From Polaribacter sp. L3A8 (GTDB lineage: Bacteria; Bacteroidota; Bacteroidia; Flavobacteriales; Flavobacteriaceae), in NCBI RefSeq assembly GCF_009796785.1, contig NZ_CP047026.1, positions 682,001 through 746,000 on the forward strand: a DNA stretch of 64,000 nucleotides, given 5' to 3'. Below, in pieces: positions 35,391 through 44,789 of the stretch. Numbering within the stretch: the first letter of the stretch is position 1; every line of letters begins with the position of its first letter. The position numbers were made by a program, and so were the translations under genes. Below the pieces are notes generated by a model. The model searched no databases. It had not been told where the DNA came from and was given only the letters and a program-made list of their open reading frames with translations.

Positions 35391-36326
35391 TTATTTTTGA
35401 GTATTGTAATACTTATAGTTTATAAACTTTTGACTTAAGCCTTTAGATATTTCAAAATGCGCTGAATGTATCATTTTAGCTAAACACTCTATTCCGTTTA
35501 CCAAAGTAGCAGCAGAGGATTGTGTAAACATATCAAAATCGGCAATAAATACTTGTCCATTTTTTACAGCCTTAAGACTACTCCATTCGGGTTTTTCTTC
35601 TAAAAACTTCATATCTTCTAAAGTTCTAGAAACTTCATAACCACAAGGCGCAATAATTAATACTTCTGGATTGTACTTTACAATTTTATCCCATGGGATA
35701 ACAATACTGTCTCCAGACGGATGCGATAAAAGATCTATACCACCTGCATAACCTATTTGATGAGGAATCCAGTGACCACAATTAAATAAAGGATTTATCC
35801 ATTCTAATAACAGCACACTTTTAGGGTGAATTCTTTTTGCTCGTTGGGTGTCTACAATAGTATAAACACGTTCTTTCAACATTTTTACATACGCAATTCC
35901 TACTTCCTTTTTCCCTATAGCCTCTGCAATAGTTATTGCATTCTCAAAAACATCTTCTAAAGAATTTGGAGTTATAGAAATTAATTTAGGAACCTTAGGT
36001 AACTTATAAGCCGAAGTTGCAACGCAAGCAGTATCAATCTGGCAAACATCACAAACATCTTGTGTAAAAATAACATCTGGCGCAATACTTTCTAAAACTG
36101 GTTCGTCTACATAATATAAAGTACCGCCTTCTGCTTTTGTTTTAGAAAAAATAGTATTTATTTCTTCACTTGTTAAAACTTGCCCTTCTAATTTATAACG
36201 AACAGCAACTTGTTTTTCTGCCAAAGCAATTTTTGGGCATTCAAAAGTGATTCCGTTTAAATATTCTTGTAAACCCATATCATAAATCATTTGGGTTACT
36301 GCAGGCATAAAAGAAGATACAATCAT
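35391..36326 (-). CDS. BtuF-like cobalamin-binding protein without signal peptide
   Basis: This 311-residue protein has the periplasmic-binding fold of BtuF (MIVSSFMPAVTQMIYDMGL at the very start, APDVIFTQDVCDVCQID, LEWINPLFNCGHWIPHQI, ADFDMFTQSSAATLVNGIECL). The CxVC segment is typical of a cytoplasmic BtuF-like branch. It starts directly at the fold, so no export signal is present. It may bind corrinoids in the cytoplasm or be exported another way. It ends just before the riboswitch and is divergent from the cob operon. Confidence 0.85.
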   Translation of the reverse strand: MIVSSFMPAVTQMIYDMGLQEYLNGITFECPKIALAEKQVAVRYKLEGQVLTSEEINTIFSKTKAEGGTLYYVDEPVLESIAPDVIFTQDVCDVCQIDTACVATSAYKLPKVPKLISITPNSLEDVFENAITIAEAIGKKEVGIAYVKMLKERVYTIVDTQRAKRIHPKSVLLLEWINPLFNCGHWIPHQIGYAGGIDLLSHPSGDSIVIPWDKIVKYNPEVLIIAPCGYEVSRTLEDMKFLEEKPEWSSLKAVKNGQVFIADFDMFTQSSAATLVNGIECLAKMIHSAHFEISKGLSQKFINYKYYNTQK

Positions 36327-36425
36327 GTTTATTTATTTTAAGAAAAACAAACTTACATACTATTTAAGATATTCTTTCCTTTTTCAAAAAATGTTTCTAA
36401 CCTTTGTGTTTATATTTTAAAAATT

Positions 36426-36929
36426 ATGATTCATTATATTTCTGGAGGAGAAAGATCTGGTAAAAGTAGTTATGCTCAAAAATTAGCAGAAGGTATTTCT
36501 AAAAACCCTTTTTATTTGGCAACTTCTAGAATTTGCGATAAAGATTTTAAAGCAAGGGTAGACAGGCATATTTCTGATAGAGATGAACGTTGGACAACCA
36601 TTGAAGAAGAAAAAAATATTAGTGCTGTTATCCCTGATAAATCTACAGTTGTTATTGACTGTGTTACTTTATGGTTGACAAATTTTTATGTTGACACAAA
36701 ATACGACGTAAAAGAATCTTTAAAATTAGCCAAACAAGAAATAGAAAAACTGGTAGAAATTGATGCTCACATCATCATTATTTCTAACGAGATTGGTATG
36801 GGATTACATGCTACCACAGAATCTGGAAGAAAATTTACAGAACTACAAGGATGGGTAAATCAATTTATTGCAAAAAAAGCTGACAAGGCTACTTTTATGG
36901 TTTCTGGATTGCCTTTAAAACTAAAATAA
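36426..36929 (+). CDS. cobU: Adenosylcobinamide kinase / adenosylcobinamide-phosphate guanylyltransferase
   Basis: This 167-residue enzyme has the P-loop GGERSGKS at the start and the characteristic RHISDRDERW segment with the guanylylated His. It phosphorylates adenosylcobinamide and then makes its GDP derivative. It heads the salvage operon; cobT begins 2 bases after its stop. Confidence 0.94.
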   Translation: MIHYISGGERSGKSSYAQKLAEGISKNPFYLATSRICDKDFKARVDRHISDRDERWTTIEEEKNISAVIPDKSTVVIDCVTLWLTNFYVDTKYDVKESLKLAKQEIEKLVEIDAHIIIISNEIGMGLHATTESGRKFTELQGWVNQFIAKKADKATFMVSGLPLKLK

Positions 36930-36931
36930 AA

Positions 36932-37969
36932 ATGATATCAAAAATTACTGCACTTTCTAAAGAAATTGAAACAGCACTTCAAAAAAAAATAGACTTTAAA
37001 ACAAAACCTATTGGGTCTTTAGGTATGTTAGAAGATATTGCTATTAAAATAGGAAGTATTCAAAATACGTTAACTCCAAAAATTACTACGCCAACTATTG
37101 TTGTTTTTGCGGGAGATCATGGCATTACAAAATCCAAAAAAGTAAGTCCATATCCACAAGAAGTAACACAACAAATGGTGTTGAATTTCTTAAACGGAGG
37201 CGCTGCAATTAATGTTTTTTGTAAGCAAAATAAAATTGACCTAAAAATTGTTGACGCTGGTGTAAATGCAGATTTGGATAAAAACAAAGCATTAATTTCT
37301 GCTAAAATAGCAAAGGGAACAAAAGATTTTTCTATAGAAAAAGCGATGACAATTACACAATGTAATGCAGCTATAAAAAAAGGACAAGAAATTGTAAATA
37401 CCTCGTATCAAAACAAATGTAATACCATTGGTTTTGGAGAAATGGGCATTGGCAACACATCTTCTGCAGCACTTTTAATGAGTTATTTTACAAAAATTAA
37501 TATAGAAAGCTGTGTTGGTAAAGGAACCGGTTTAGATAGTGAAGGATTGCAACAAAAAAAGACGGTTTTAAAAGAAGTGTATCAAAAACACATCAATAAT
37601 ATAGAATCACCAACAGATGCACTTGCTACTTTTGGTGGTTTCGAAATTGTAATGATGGCAGGTGCTATTTTAGAAGCTGCTGCTTTAAAAATGACAATTT
37701 TAATAGATGGTTTTATTGTAACAGCAGCATTACTTGCCGCAATTACTATTGATAAAAATGTAATAGACTATTGTATTTTTACACATTCGTCTGGAGAACA
37801 AGGGCATCAAAAAATATTAGATTTCTTAAATGTAAAACCAATTTTAAATTTAGGTTTGCGTTTAGGAGAAGGTACTGGAGCTGCGGTAGCATTGCCAATT
37901 ATACAATCTGCAACACTATTTTTAAACGAAATGGCAACCTTTGAAAGTGCCAACATCAGCGAAGCTTAA
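36932..37969 (+). CDS. cobT: Nicotinate-nucleotide-dimethylbenzimidazole phosphoribosyltransferase
   Basis: This 345-residue enzyme activates the lower ligand base for cobalamin. The family patterns are FKTKPIGSLGMLE, FAGDHGITKSKKVSPYPQE, GFGEMGIGNTSSAA and the catalytic Glu in LRLGEGTGAAVALPI. It lies between cobU and cobS with 2 and 11 bases of spacing. Confidence 0.95.
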   Translation: MISKITALSKEIETALQKKIDFKTKPIGSLGMLEDIAIKIGSIQNTLTPKITTPTIVVFAGDHGITKSKKVSPYPQEVTQQMVLNFLNGGAAINVFCKQNKIDLKIVDAGVNADLDKNKALISAKIAKGTKDFSIEKAMTITQCNAAIKKGQEIVNTSYQNKCNTIGFGEMGIGNTSSAALLMSYFTKINIESCVGKGTGLDSEGLQQKKTVLKEVYQKHINNIESPTDALATFGGFEIVMMAGAILEAAALKMTILIDGFIVTAALLAAITIDKNVIDYCIFTHSSGEQGHQKILDFLNVKPILNLGLRLGEGTGAAVALPIIQSATLFLNEMATFESANISEA

Positions 37970-37980
37970 GTATTTAACAC

Positions 37981-38748
37981 ATGAAAAAAGAAGTCCATTA
38001 TTTTTTAACTGCCATATTATTCTTCACCAGAATACCATGCCCAAAATGGGTGGGTCATTCGTCTGAAATGCTGAATAAAAGTAACCGATACTTTTCTTTA
38101 GTAGGTATTTTAGTAGGATCTATTGCTGCACTTATTTACTACTTAGCTACTTTTATTTTCACCTCAGAAATTGCCATTATTTTAAGTATGATTGCTTCTA
38201 TTTGGACAACAGGCGCTTTTCATGAAGATGGTTTTGCAGATACCTGCGATGGTTTTGGTGGCGGTTGGACCAAAGAAAAAATTCTAATAATCATGAAAGA
38301 TTCTCGGTTAGGAACCTTTGGTGTAGTTGGTTTATTTTCTGTGTTAATTTTAAAGTTTTCGGCAATACAAACACTCAGTTTATCTAATGTAAATATTCCG
38401 TTACTTATTATTTCGGGGCATGCTATCAGTCGTTTTATAGCTACTATCCTACTCTACACACATCCGTATGTAAGAGATATTGATAGTTCTAAAATAAAAC
38501 CTACAACGACACAAATGAGTACTAAATCTTTAGTAATTTCTTTCATTTTTGGAGTTTTACCACTTTTCTTTTTTAAAAATCATTGGGTATTTCTAAGCCT
38601 TATTCCGCTATTAATAGCGTATTGGTATTTAGCACGCTTTTTCAAAAAATGGATTGGCGGACAAACAGGTGATTGCGCCGGAGCTTTACAGCAAGTTGCT
38701 GAAGTTGTTTTTTATCTATTTATACTTACTTTATGGAAATTATATTAA
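37981..38748 (+). CDS. cobS: Adenosylcobinamide-GDP ribazoletransferase
   Basis: This 255-residue integral membrane enzyme joins adenosylcobinamide-GDP and alpha-ribazole to complete the cofactor. It has FFTRIPCPKW, HEDGFADTCDGFGGGWTKEK (metal-binding) and QTGDCAGALQQ, all hallmarks. About six membrane helices are visible. Its end overlaps the phosphatase gene by 16 bases. Confidence 0.95.
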   Translation: MKKEVHYFLTAILFFTRIPCPKWVGHSSEMLNKSNRYFSLVGILVGSIAALIYYLATFIFTSEIAIILSMIASIWTTGAFHEDGFADTCDGFGGGWTKEKILIIMKDSRLGTFGVVGLFSVLILKFSAIQTLSLSNVNIPLLIISGHAISRFIATILLYTHPYVRDIDSSKIKPTTTQMSTKSLVISFIFGVLPLFFFKNHWVFLSLIPLLIAYWYLARFFKKWIGGQTGDCAGALQQVAEVVFYLFILTLWKLY

Positions 38749-39260
38749 TTAGACATACCACGCCAAAAATAGCTAAAGGAATTTGCTACGGACAATCGGA
38801 CATAGATGTTACCGATACTTTTTTAGAAGAAATAACCCCTATTTTACAAGAAGTTTCTCTTGATGATAGTGAAACTGTTGTGTATAGTAGTCCATTAAAA
38901 AGGTGTAAAAAGTTAGCCGAAAAGTTATCAAATATTGTTCTTTTTGATGATCGCCTAAAAGAGTTAGATTTTGGAGATTGGGAATTACAAAACTGGAACG
39001 ACATTAACAAAGAAGCCTTAGATATTTGGATGAATGACTTTGTAAAGGTTGCCACTACAAATGGCGAATCTTATTTAGATTTGCACGCTAGAACTACCAG
39101 TTTTTTATTAGAAATAGCAAAAAAAGAATACAAAAAAGTTGTTATTGTAACGCATGCCGGTGTAATTAGAAGCTTGTTTTCTTTTATCAATAAAACTCCG
39201 TTAGAAAAATCTTTTGATTTAAAATTGCAATACGCACAAGTATTAAAAATAAAATATTAA
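38733..39260 (+). CDS. cobC: Histidine phosphatase family protein, likely alpha-ribazole phosphatase
   Basis: This 175-residue protein has the RHG-type start ILIRHTTPKIAKGICYGQSD (RHT instead of RHG) and the second His in VVIVTHAGVIRSL. The place between cobS and a B12-binding protein points to removal of the phosphate from alpha-ribazole phosphate or adenosylcobalamin phosphate. It overlaps cobS by 16 bases and is followed after one base by the next gene. Confidence 0.85.
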   Translation: MEIILIRHTTPKIAKGICYGQSDIDVTDTFLEEITPILQEVSLDDSETVVYSSPLKRCKKLAEKLSNIVLFDDRLKELDFGDWELQNWNDINKEALDIWMNDFVKVATTNGESYLDLHARTTSFLLEIAKKEYKKVVIVTHAGVIRSLFSFINKTPLEKSFDLKLQYAQVLKIKY

Positions 39261-39261
39261 A

Positions 39262-40374
39262 ATGAAACATCTTTTATCTCTCTTACTTATTACTACCTTT
39301 TTTATTTCTTGTCAGAAAAAGGAAGCTCCTAAAACAATAGAAACTTCTGTAAAAAGCACCATAAAATATGCCAAAGGATTTGATATCATTACAATTGGCA
39401 ATCAGAAGAAATTAATTATAAAAAAACCGTATCAAAACGCAAAAAATGGGTTTACTTATTTACTTGGTGATAAAACGGATATTAGCAAAAATGAGTTAAA
39501 AATTCCGGTTAACAACATTGTAGTTACAAGTACTACACATATATCTATGTTAGAACAAATTGGCGCAGAAAATTATTTAGTAGGCTTTCCTCAAACAAAC
39601 TTTATTTCATCAGAAAAAACAAGAAAACGCATTGCAGATGGTCATGTAATAGAATTAGGGAGTGAGCAAACTATGAATACAGAAAGACTCTTAGAACTTG
39701 CTCCAGAACTTGTAATTGGTTTTGGTTTAAATGGTAATAATAAAACATATAAAACGATTGCAAGAAACGGAATTCCTGTTGTTTATAATGGAGATTGGTT
39801 AGAAGAAACTCCTTTAGGACGCGCAGAATGGGTTAAATTTTTTGGTATTTTATTTAATAAAGAAAAAGAAGCCGATAGTGTTTTTAAAGCTATTGAAACA
39901 GATTATTTGGCCGTTAAAAAAATAGCTTTAAAAGCAAAGAAAATTCCTACTATTATTTCTGGTAGTTTATTTAAAGATATATGGTATATGCCTGCAGGAA
40001 AAAGCTTTATAGCCACTTATTTTAGAGATGCTAACACCAATTATTTATGGAAAGATAGCGAAGGAAACGGTAGTTTGCCTTTAAGTGTAGAAAGTGTTTT
40101 AGATAAAGCACAAGATGCTAATTTTTGGGTGGGTTGTGGCTTGTACGAGAACAAGGAAGACATGTTAAAATCGAATCAATATTACAACTCTTTTACTGCT
40201 TTTAAAGAAAGTAATATTTATACCTACGCAACTAAAAAAGGCGCAACTGGCGGACTTATATATTTTGAAACATCGCCTACAAGACCCGATTTACTTTTAA
40301 AGGATATTATAAAAATTACACATCCAGATTTGTTACCAAAATATAATTTAACATTTTTTGAAAAAATGCAATAA
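39262..40374 (+). CDS. btuF: BtuF-type substrate-binding lipoprotein
   Basis: This is a 370-residue lipoprotein (MKHLLSLLLITTFFISC). The fold is the periplasmic-binding class III (LGSEQTMNTERLLELAPELVIGF, YNGDWLEETPLGRAEWVKF). It likely hands corrinoids to a BtuCD permease, but no BtuCD genes are in the window. It is the last gene of the cob operon, starting one base after cobC. The substrate is inferred from the neighbourhood; iron-siderophore binding is a weaker option. Confidence 0.85.
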   Translation: MKHLLSLLLITTFFISCQKKEAPKTIETSVKSTIKYAKGFDIITIGNQKKLIIKKPYQNAKNGFTYLLGDKTDISKNELKIPVNNIVVTSTTHISMLEQIGAENYLVGFPQTNFISSEKTRKRIADGHVIELGSEQTMNTERLLELAPELVIGFGLNGNNKTYKTIARNGIPVVYNGDWLEETPLGRAEWVKFFGILFNKEKEADSVFKAIETDYLAVKKIALKAKKIPTIISGSLFKDIWYMPAGKSFIATYFRDANTNYLWKDSEGNGSLPLSVESVLDKAQDANFWVGCGLYENKEDMLKSNQYYNSFTAFKESNIYTYATKKGATGGLIYFETSPTRPDLLLKDIIKITHPDLLPKYNLTFFEKMQ

Positions 40375-40382
40375 TTAACCAA

Positions 40383-40432
40383 CTACAACTTTAATTACTC
40401 ATTTAGGTTAAGAAGTTCATCTAAAGTTGTAG
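40383..40432 (+). repeat. Long-loop inverted repeat after the cob operon
   Basis: CTACAACTTT (40383-40392) and AAAGTTGTAG (40423-40432) are perfect 10-bp arms with a 30-base loop, followed by TTTTTATT. It may be a terminator or an attenuator ahead of guaC. Confidence 0.45.
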
Positions 40433-40568
40433 AAATTCTGTTTTTATTAAATTGATAAACTACGATTACTACATTAAAATCATTGTATTTTTAGATGTAT
40501 TCTTACAAGGAATCTGATAAAATCGTTTTCAAATTTAATACCTTTATCATCTAATAATTTTGATAGAG

Positions 40569-41606
40569 ATGAGAATAGAAAATGAATTAAAATTAGGTTT
40601 TAAAGATGTAATGATTCGTCCAAAACGATCTACATTAAAATCACGTTCGCAAGTAAGTTTAGAAAGAGAATTTACTTTTTTACATAGCGATATTTCTTGG
40701 AAAGGAATACCAATAATGGCTGCTAACATGGATACCGTTGGCACGTTCGAAATGGCAAAAGCACTTGCAAAACATGGTCTATTTACTGCAATTCATAAAC
40801 ACTATTCTTTAGAAGAATGGAGCAATTTTGCAGCAAATGCTGATGAAAAAACATTACAAAATATTGCCGTTAGTACAGGAACCGGAAAAGGAGATTCTGA
40901 AAAAGTAAAACAAATTTTAGCTAAATTTCCTCAAATAAATTTTATTTGTGTTGATGTTGCCAACGGATATTCTGAACATTTTGTAAACTTTGTACAGAAA
41001 ATGCGTAAAAACCATCCTAATAAAGTAATTATTGCAGGTAATGTAGTTACAGGAGAAATGGTAGAAGAATTACTTTTAGCTGGCGCAGATATTATTAAAG
41101 TAGGTATTGGTCCAGGTTCTGTTTGTACAACACGTGTAAAAACAGGTGTTGGTTATCCTCAATTATCTGCAATTATAGAATGTGCAGATGCTGCTCACGG
41201 AATGGGGGGACATATTATTTCTGATGGTGGTTGTAAAATTCCTGGAGATCTATCTAAAGCATTTGGTGGAAGCGCAGATTTTGTAATGTTAGGTGGTATG
41301 CTTGCTGGTCATACAGAAAGTGGTGGTGAATTGATTGAAGATAATGGCGAGAAATTTAAGGCTTTTTACGGAATGAGTTCTACAACAGCAATGAACATAC
41401 ATGCAGGAGGTGTTGCCAATTACAGAGCTTCTGAAGGGAAAACAGTTAAAGTTCCTTTTAAAGGAAATGTAGACGATACAATTATTGATATTTTAGGAGG
41501 TATTAGATCTACTTGTACTTATGTTGGAGCAAGTAGATTAAAAGAATTGACAAAAAGAACAACTTTTATTAGAGTGCAAGAACAAGAAAACCAAGTGTAT
41601 TCTTAA
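40569..41606 (+). CDS. guaC: GMP reductase
   Basis: This 345-residue enzyme turns GMP into IMP with NADPH. The start is ATG 40569 ([19 protein letters not shown]); the TTG at 40560 is only an upstream in-frame codon. The catalytic Cys is in [22 protein letters not shown], and the [14 protein letters not shown] and [24 protein letters not shown] motifs fit. It is a single gene. The nearby weak hairpin (41611-41638) may end it. Confidence 0.95.
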   Translation: MRIENELKLGFKDVMIRPKRSTLKSRSQVSLEREFTFLHSDISWKGIPIMAANMDTVGTFEMAKALAKHGLFTAIHKHYSLEEWSNFAANADEKTLQNIAVSTGTGKGDSEKVKQILAKFPQINFICVDVANGYSEHFVNFVQKMRKNHPNKVIIAGNVVTGEMVEELLLAGADIIKVGIGPGSVCTTRVKTGVGYPQLSAIIECADAAHGMGGHIISDGGCKIPGDLSKAFGGSADFVMLGGMLAGHTESGGELIEDNGEKFKAFYGMSSTTAMNIHAGGVANYRASEGKTVKVPFKGNVDDTIIDILGGIRSTCTYVGASRLKELTKRTTFIRVQEQENQVYS

Positions 41607-41655
41607 TTGCAAAATAAGTTTAACTCTTATTTATTTTTGTTTCTTAAAAAAATGA

Positions 41656-41731
41656 AAAAAAAAAAGACCTTTAGTAAAACTACTAAAGGTCATATATATT
41701 TTAAAAAAAATTGGGGGGAATAATAATAATA
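41656..41731 (-). ncRNA. Candidate small RNA (promoter plus intrinsic terminator, no ORF)
   Basis: On the minus strand the predicted RNA starts near 41731 with TAT triplets, then CCCCCC, then an A/T stretch. It ends in a strong hairpin GACCTTTAGTA / TACTAAAGGTC (41666-41691) with an 11-base T-run. A well-spaced promoter lies just upstream (41738-41770). Length would be about 75 bases. It lies in the same direction as, and past the end of, the 7TM-LuxR gene, whose messages would also end at this hairpin. Confidence 0.4.
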
Positions 41732-41737
41732 ATAATA

Positions 41738-41770
41738 CAAAAGTAGTACAAATATCAAATATATAACAAA
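41738..41770 (-). promoter_or_regulatory. Complete Bacteroidota promoter in an intergenic region
   Basis: On the minus strand TTTG (41767-41770) is followed by 21 bases and TACTTTTG (41738-41745), matching the -33 and -7 boxes. Confidence 0.5.
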
Positions 41771-41809
41771 AAATAGTGGGTAGTTTATGGGTAGTATTAC
41801 CTATAAAAC

Positions 41810-43134
41810 CTAGTGTTTAGTCTGGTTTTCGATGATTAATGCTTCTTTTCTACTTTTAATTTTTAGTTTTCCGTAAATATTTTTCACATGAAATTTAACC
41901 GTGTTTACAGAGATATGTATTTCACCAGCTATTTCTTTATTCGACTTACCAGATACAATTAAATCAAAAATTTCTTTTTCTCGAATACTTAAGTTTTCTA
42001 AATTTTCCTTTTGAGGTTCCTCTTGTTCTTGTGTAGTAAGTTGTTTTATTTTTTTAGAATATTTAATAATCTCATTTTTCATGAAAAAATTATATTTTCT
42101 TAAGTCTTTTTCTCTATACAATACAGCATATGATAATACAATAATTTGCAGAAAGCCACCTACTTTTAAATTGGTTTGGTTACTTTCAAATAATGAAATT
42201 CCAAAGTTTTTTAACACAAAAAAGTCTAAACCACTAAACAATATAAAGACATATGAGAATACAAAGAGTTTAGTATGCTTATTTCTTTTAAAAAGTAAAA
42301 CACCTAAACACCAATAAACAAATAAGAATACTAATGTTAAAGTACTTAATATTATATAAAATGCATTTATTTTAAAAATATAAAACAAGATTACAAATAA
42401 TACAATATTTAAAAATAAAATAAAATTATACTTTTTTACAGCAGGGAAGTATTTCTCTAACATCAGAAAACTATTTCCAAATTTTAACGAACTAAAACTC
42501 AGTAAAATGTAATCTAATAGAATTAACAGTTCTATATTTTCATTATCAACATGAAGTAAATTTAATGACCCATCAAAAATTATAAAACTAAAAGAAATAC
42601 AGGTCAGTAAAAACGCATGGTATATAAAGGCATTGTCTTTAAAAAAATAAAAATAACTAAGGCTAAAAAGAATCACTAAAAACGCGGCCCCATAATAAAA
42701 CCCATTAAGTAACAGTACTAATTTTTCTTGAAATAAGGAAGCTTCCTCGTTTTTAAGGTCCACAGGATAATAGGAACTAAAGTTAGAGTTTGTTTTTATG
42801 TATACTGGATCTTTTCTTGAAAATTTAAAGGAGACATATCTTTGATTTTTTAATTTTTGAATTTCTTTTAAATTTTGATATGCATGAACGTTTTTTGCTC
42901 TTATACTATTAATTCGAAAAACATAACTTAAATCAGAATCATTTGCTGGTATCTTAAACCAAAAAGTAGTATTCGATTTTTTTTCTAAAATACTGTTTTT
43001 TAAAGGTTTAAATTCTTCTTTACTTATATTAGTATAAGTTAAAGTACTATTTGAATCTTTAAAATAGTAAATATCAGATTGTGAATAAGTGTACCCTATA
43101 AAAAAGAAAAAAATAAGAGTAATTTAAACCTCAT
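41810..43134 (-). pseudogene. 7TM-DISM/LuxR regulator with a one-base frameshift in the signal peptide
   Basis: The intact part is a 317-residue open frame with seven membrane helices and a LuxR-type helix-turn-helix (LSIREKEIFDLIVSGKSNKEIAGEIHIS). The paralog at 43284-44591 has a signal peptide and an extracellular DISMED-type domain ahead of it. The same parts are present here from ATG 43134, but the frame breaks in the signal peptide run of T's (43100-43113, seven and six T's around one C). Adding one base restores an open frame of the same length as the paralog. It is a real frameshift, a phase-variable tract, or a homopolymer read error. The regulator would sense an external signal and control genes nearby. 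Confidence 0.7.
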
Positions 43135-43283
43135 TTAAAAATTTTTATTTAAAATATTCCTTTATAAAAATAAAGTTCAGAAATATAAAGCTAATAGATT
43201 TACATAACAAATTATAGTCTGTTAACAATCATTATAAAAGTAATATTAATCAAATTAGATAAAACCGTTAAAAATTAAAATAA

Positions 43284-44591
43284 TTAAATTTTTAAAGCTT
43301 CTTTTCTACTTTTAATTTTTAATTTTCCGTAAATATTTTTCACATGAAATTTAACAGTGTTTACTGAGATATTTACTTCGTTTGCTATTTCTTTATTCGA
43401 CTTACCAGATACAATTAAATCAAAAATTTCTCTTTCTCTAAGACTTAAATTTTCTAAATTTTCTTTAACAGGTTCTTTTTGCTCTTGTGTAATTATTTTT
43501 TTTATTTCTTTAGAGTATTTTATAATTTCATTTTTCATATAACGATTATACCTTCTTAAATCTTTCTCTCTAAACAATACTGCAAATGATAATGTTATCA
43601 CTTGTATAAACCCGCCAATTTTTATATTAATGGCATTGGTTTCAAATAATGAAATTCCGAATTTTTTTAAAACAAAAAAATCTATTCCGCTAAATAATAA
43701 AATTACGTATGAGAGTGCAAATAATTTAGTATGTGTGTTTTTCTTGAAAAGCAAAACACTTATAAACCAATGAATAAATAAAAGAACTCCAGTTAATACA
43801 GTTAAAATGGTATATACTATATTCTTCTTAAAAATTAAAAATAAAACAGCAAGTAAAATTACACCTATTACCATGCTATATATATACCTTTTCACTTTAG
43901 GAAAATAAGTGTCCAATAAAAGAAAATTAATTGTAAACTTAGATGAAGAATAAGCTAGAAGGATATAATTAAATAAAATTAAAATTTCAATTTTTTTATC
44001 ATTAACATTAAAAAATTGAAACATACCATCTGATAAAACAAAGCTAAGAGTTAAACTGAACAACAAAAAAGCATGGTATAAAAAAGAGTTATCTCTAAAA
44101 AAGTAAAAGTAATTAATACTAAAAAGTATCACCAAAAAAGTAATTCCATAATAAATACCATTAACAAGTAATTGTTTTTTTTCTATAAATTCTGCTTTTG
44201 CTACTGTGTTTAATTCTACAGGAAAATTGAAACTAAAATTAGATTTTACTTTTATATATGTTGAATATTTTCTTGAAAATTGAAAAGAAGGATATCTTTG
44301 ATATTCTAATCTTTGAATTTCTTTTAAATTTTGATATGCTTTTACTGTATCAACTCTTATACTAACAATTCTTAGAATATAACTTAAATATGTTTCTTTT
44401 GCTGGTATTTTAAACCAAAAAGTAGCATCGGAATGTTTTTCTAAAACTTCCGTATTTATAGGTGTAAATTTTACTTTATCAATATTCTTATACGTTAAAC
44501 TACTACTTGAATCTTTATAAAAATAAATATCAGATTGAGAATAAGTATGTCCTATAATAAATAAAAAAAATAAAAGTCCTTTCAATTTCAT
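43284..44591 (-). CDS. 7TM-DISM receptor with C-terminal LuxR-type DNA-binding domain
   Basis: This 435-residue protein has a signal peptide (MKLKGLLFFLFIIGHTYSQ), an extracellular domain (about residues 20-140, WFKIPAKE, IVSIRVDTV), seven membrane helices (residues about 145-345) and a C-terminal helix-turn-helix (LSLREREIFDLIVSGKSNKEIANEVNIS, VKFHVKNIYGKL). It is an intact copy of the gene at 41810. A membrane-bound regulator of this build could control transcription without a phosphorelay. The signal and targets are unknown. Confidence 0.82.
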   Translation of the reverse strand: MKLKGLLFFLFIIGHTYSQSDIYFYKDSSSSLTYKNIDKVKFTPINTEVLEKHSDATFWFKIPAKETYLSYILRIVSIRVDTVKAYQNLKEIQRLEYQRYPSFQFSRKYSTYIKVKSNFSFNFPVELNTVAKAEFIEKKQLLVNGIYYGITFLVILFSINYFYFFRDNSFLYHAFLLFSLTLSFVLSDGMFQFFNVNDKKIEILILFNYILLAYSSSKFTINFLLLDTYFPKVKRYIYSMVIGVILLAVLFLIFKKNIVYTILTVLTGVLLFIHWFISVLLFKKNTHTKLFALSYVILLFSGIDFFVLKKFGISLFETNAINIKIGGFIQVITLSFAVLFREKDLRRYNRYMKNEIIKYSKEIKKIITQEQKEPVKENLENLSLREREIFDLIVSGKSNKEIANEVNISVNTVKFHVKNIYGKLKIKSRKEALKI

Positions 44592-44789
44592 TAATAGATT
44601 GCAATTTATTTTTTTATAAATATATGAAGATTAAAAAATATTTTAAAATCTAAAATCATTAAATATAAAAAAAGATTGATTTTAGGATAATATCACAATA
44701 AGATAATTGATTTATATACTTTTCAATATTGTTGAATATGTTTTCAAACTCGGAAACTATAAAAATTTTGCTCCTTTAAAAAAATGAGA

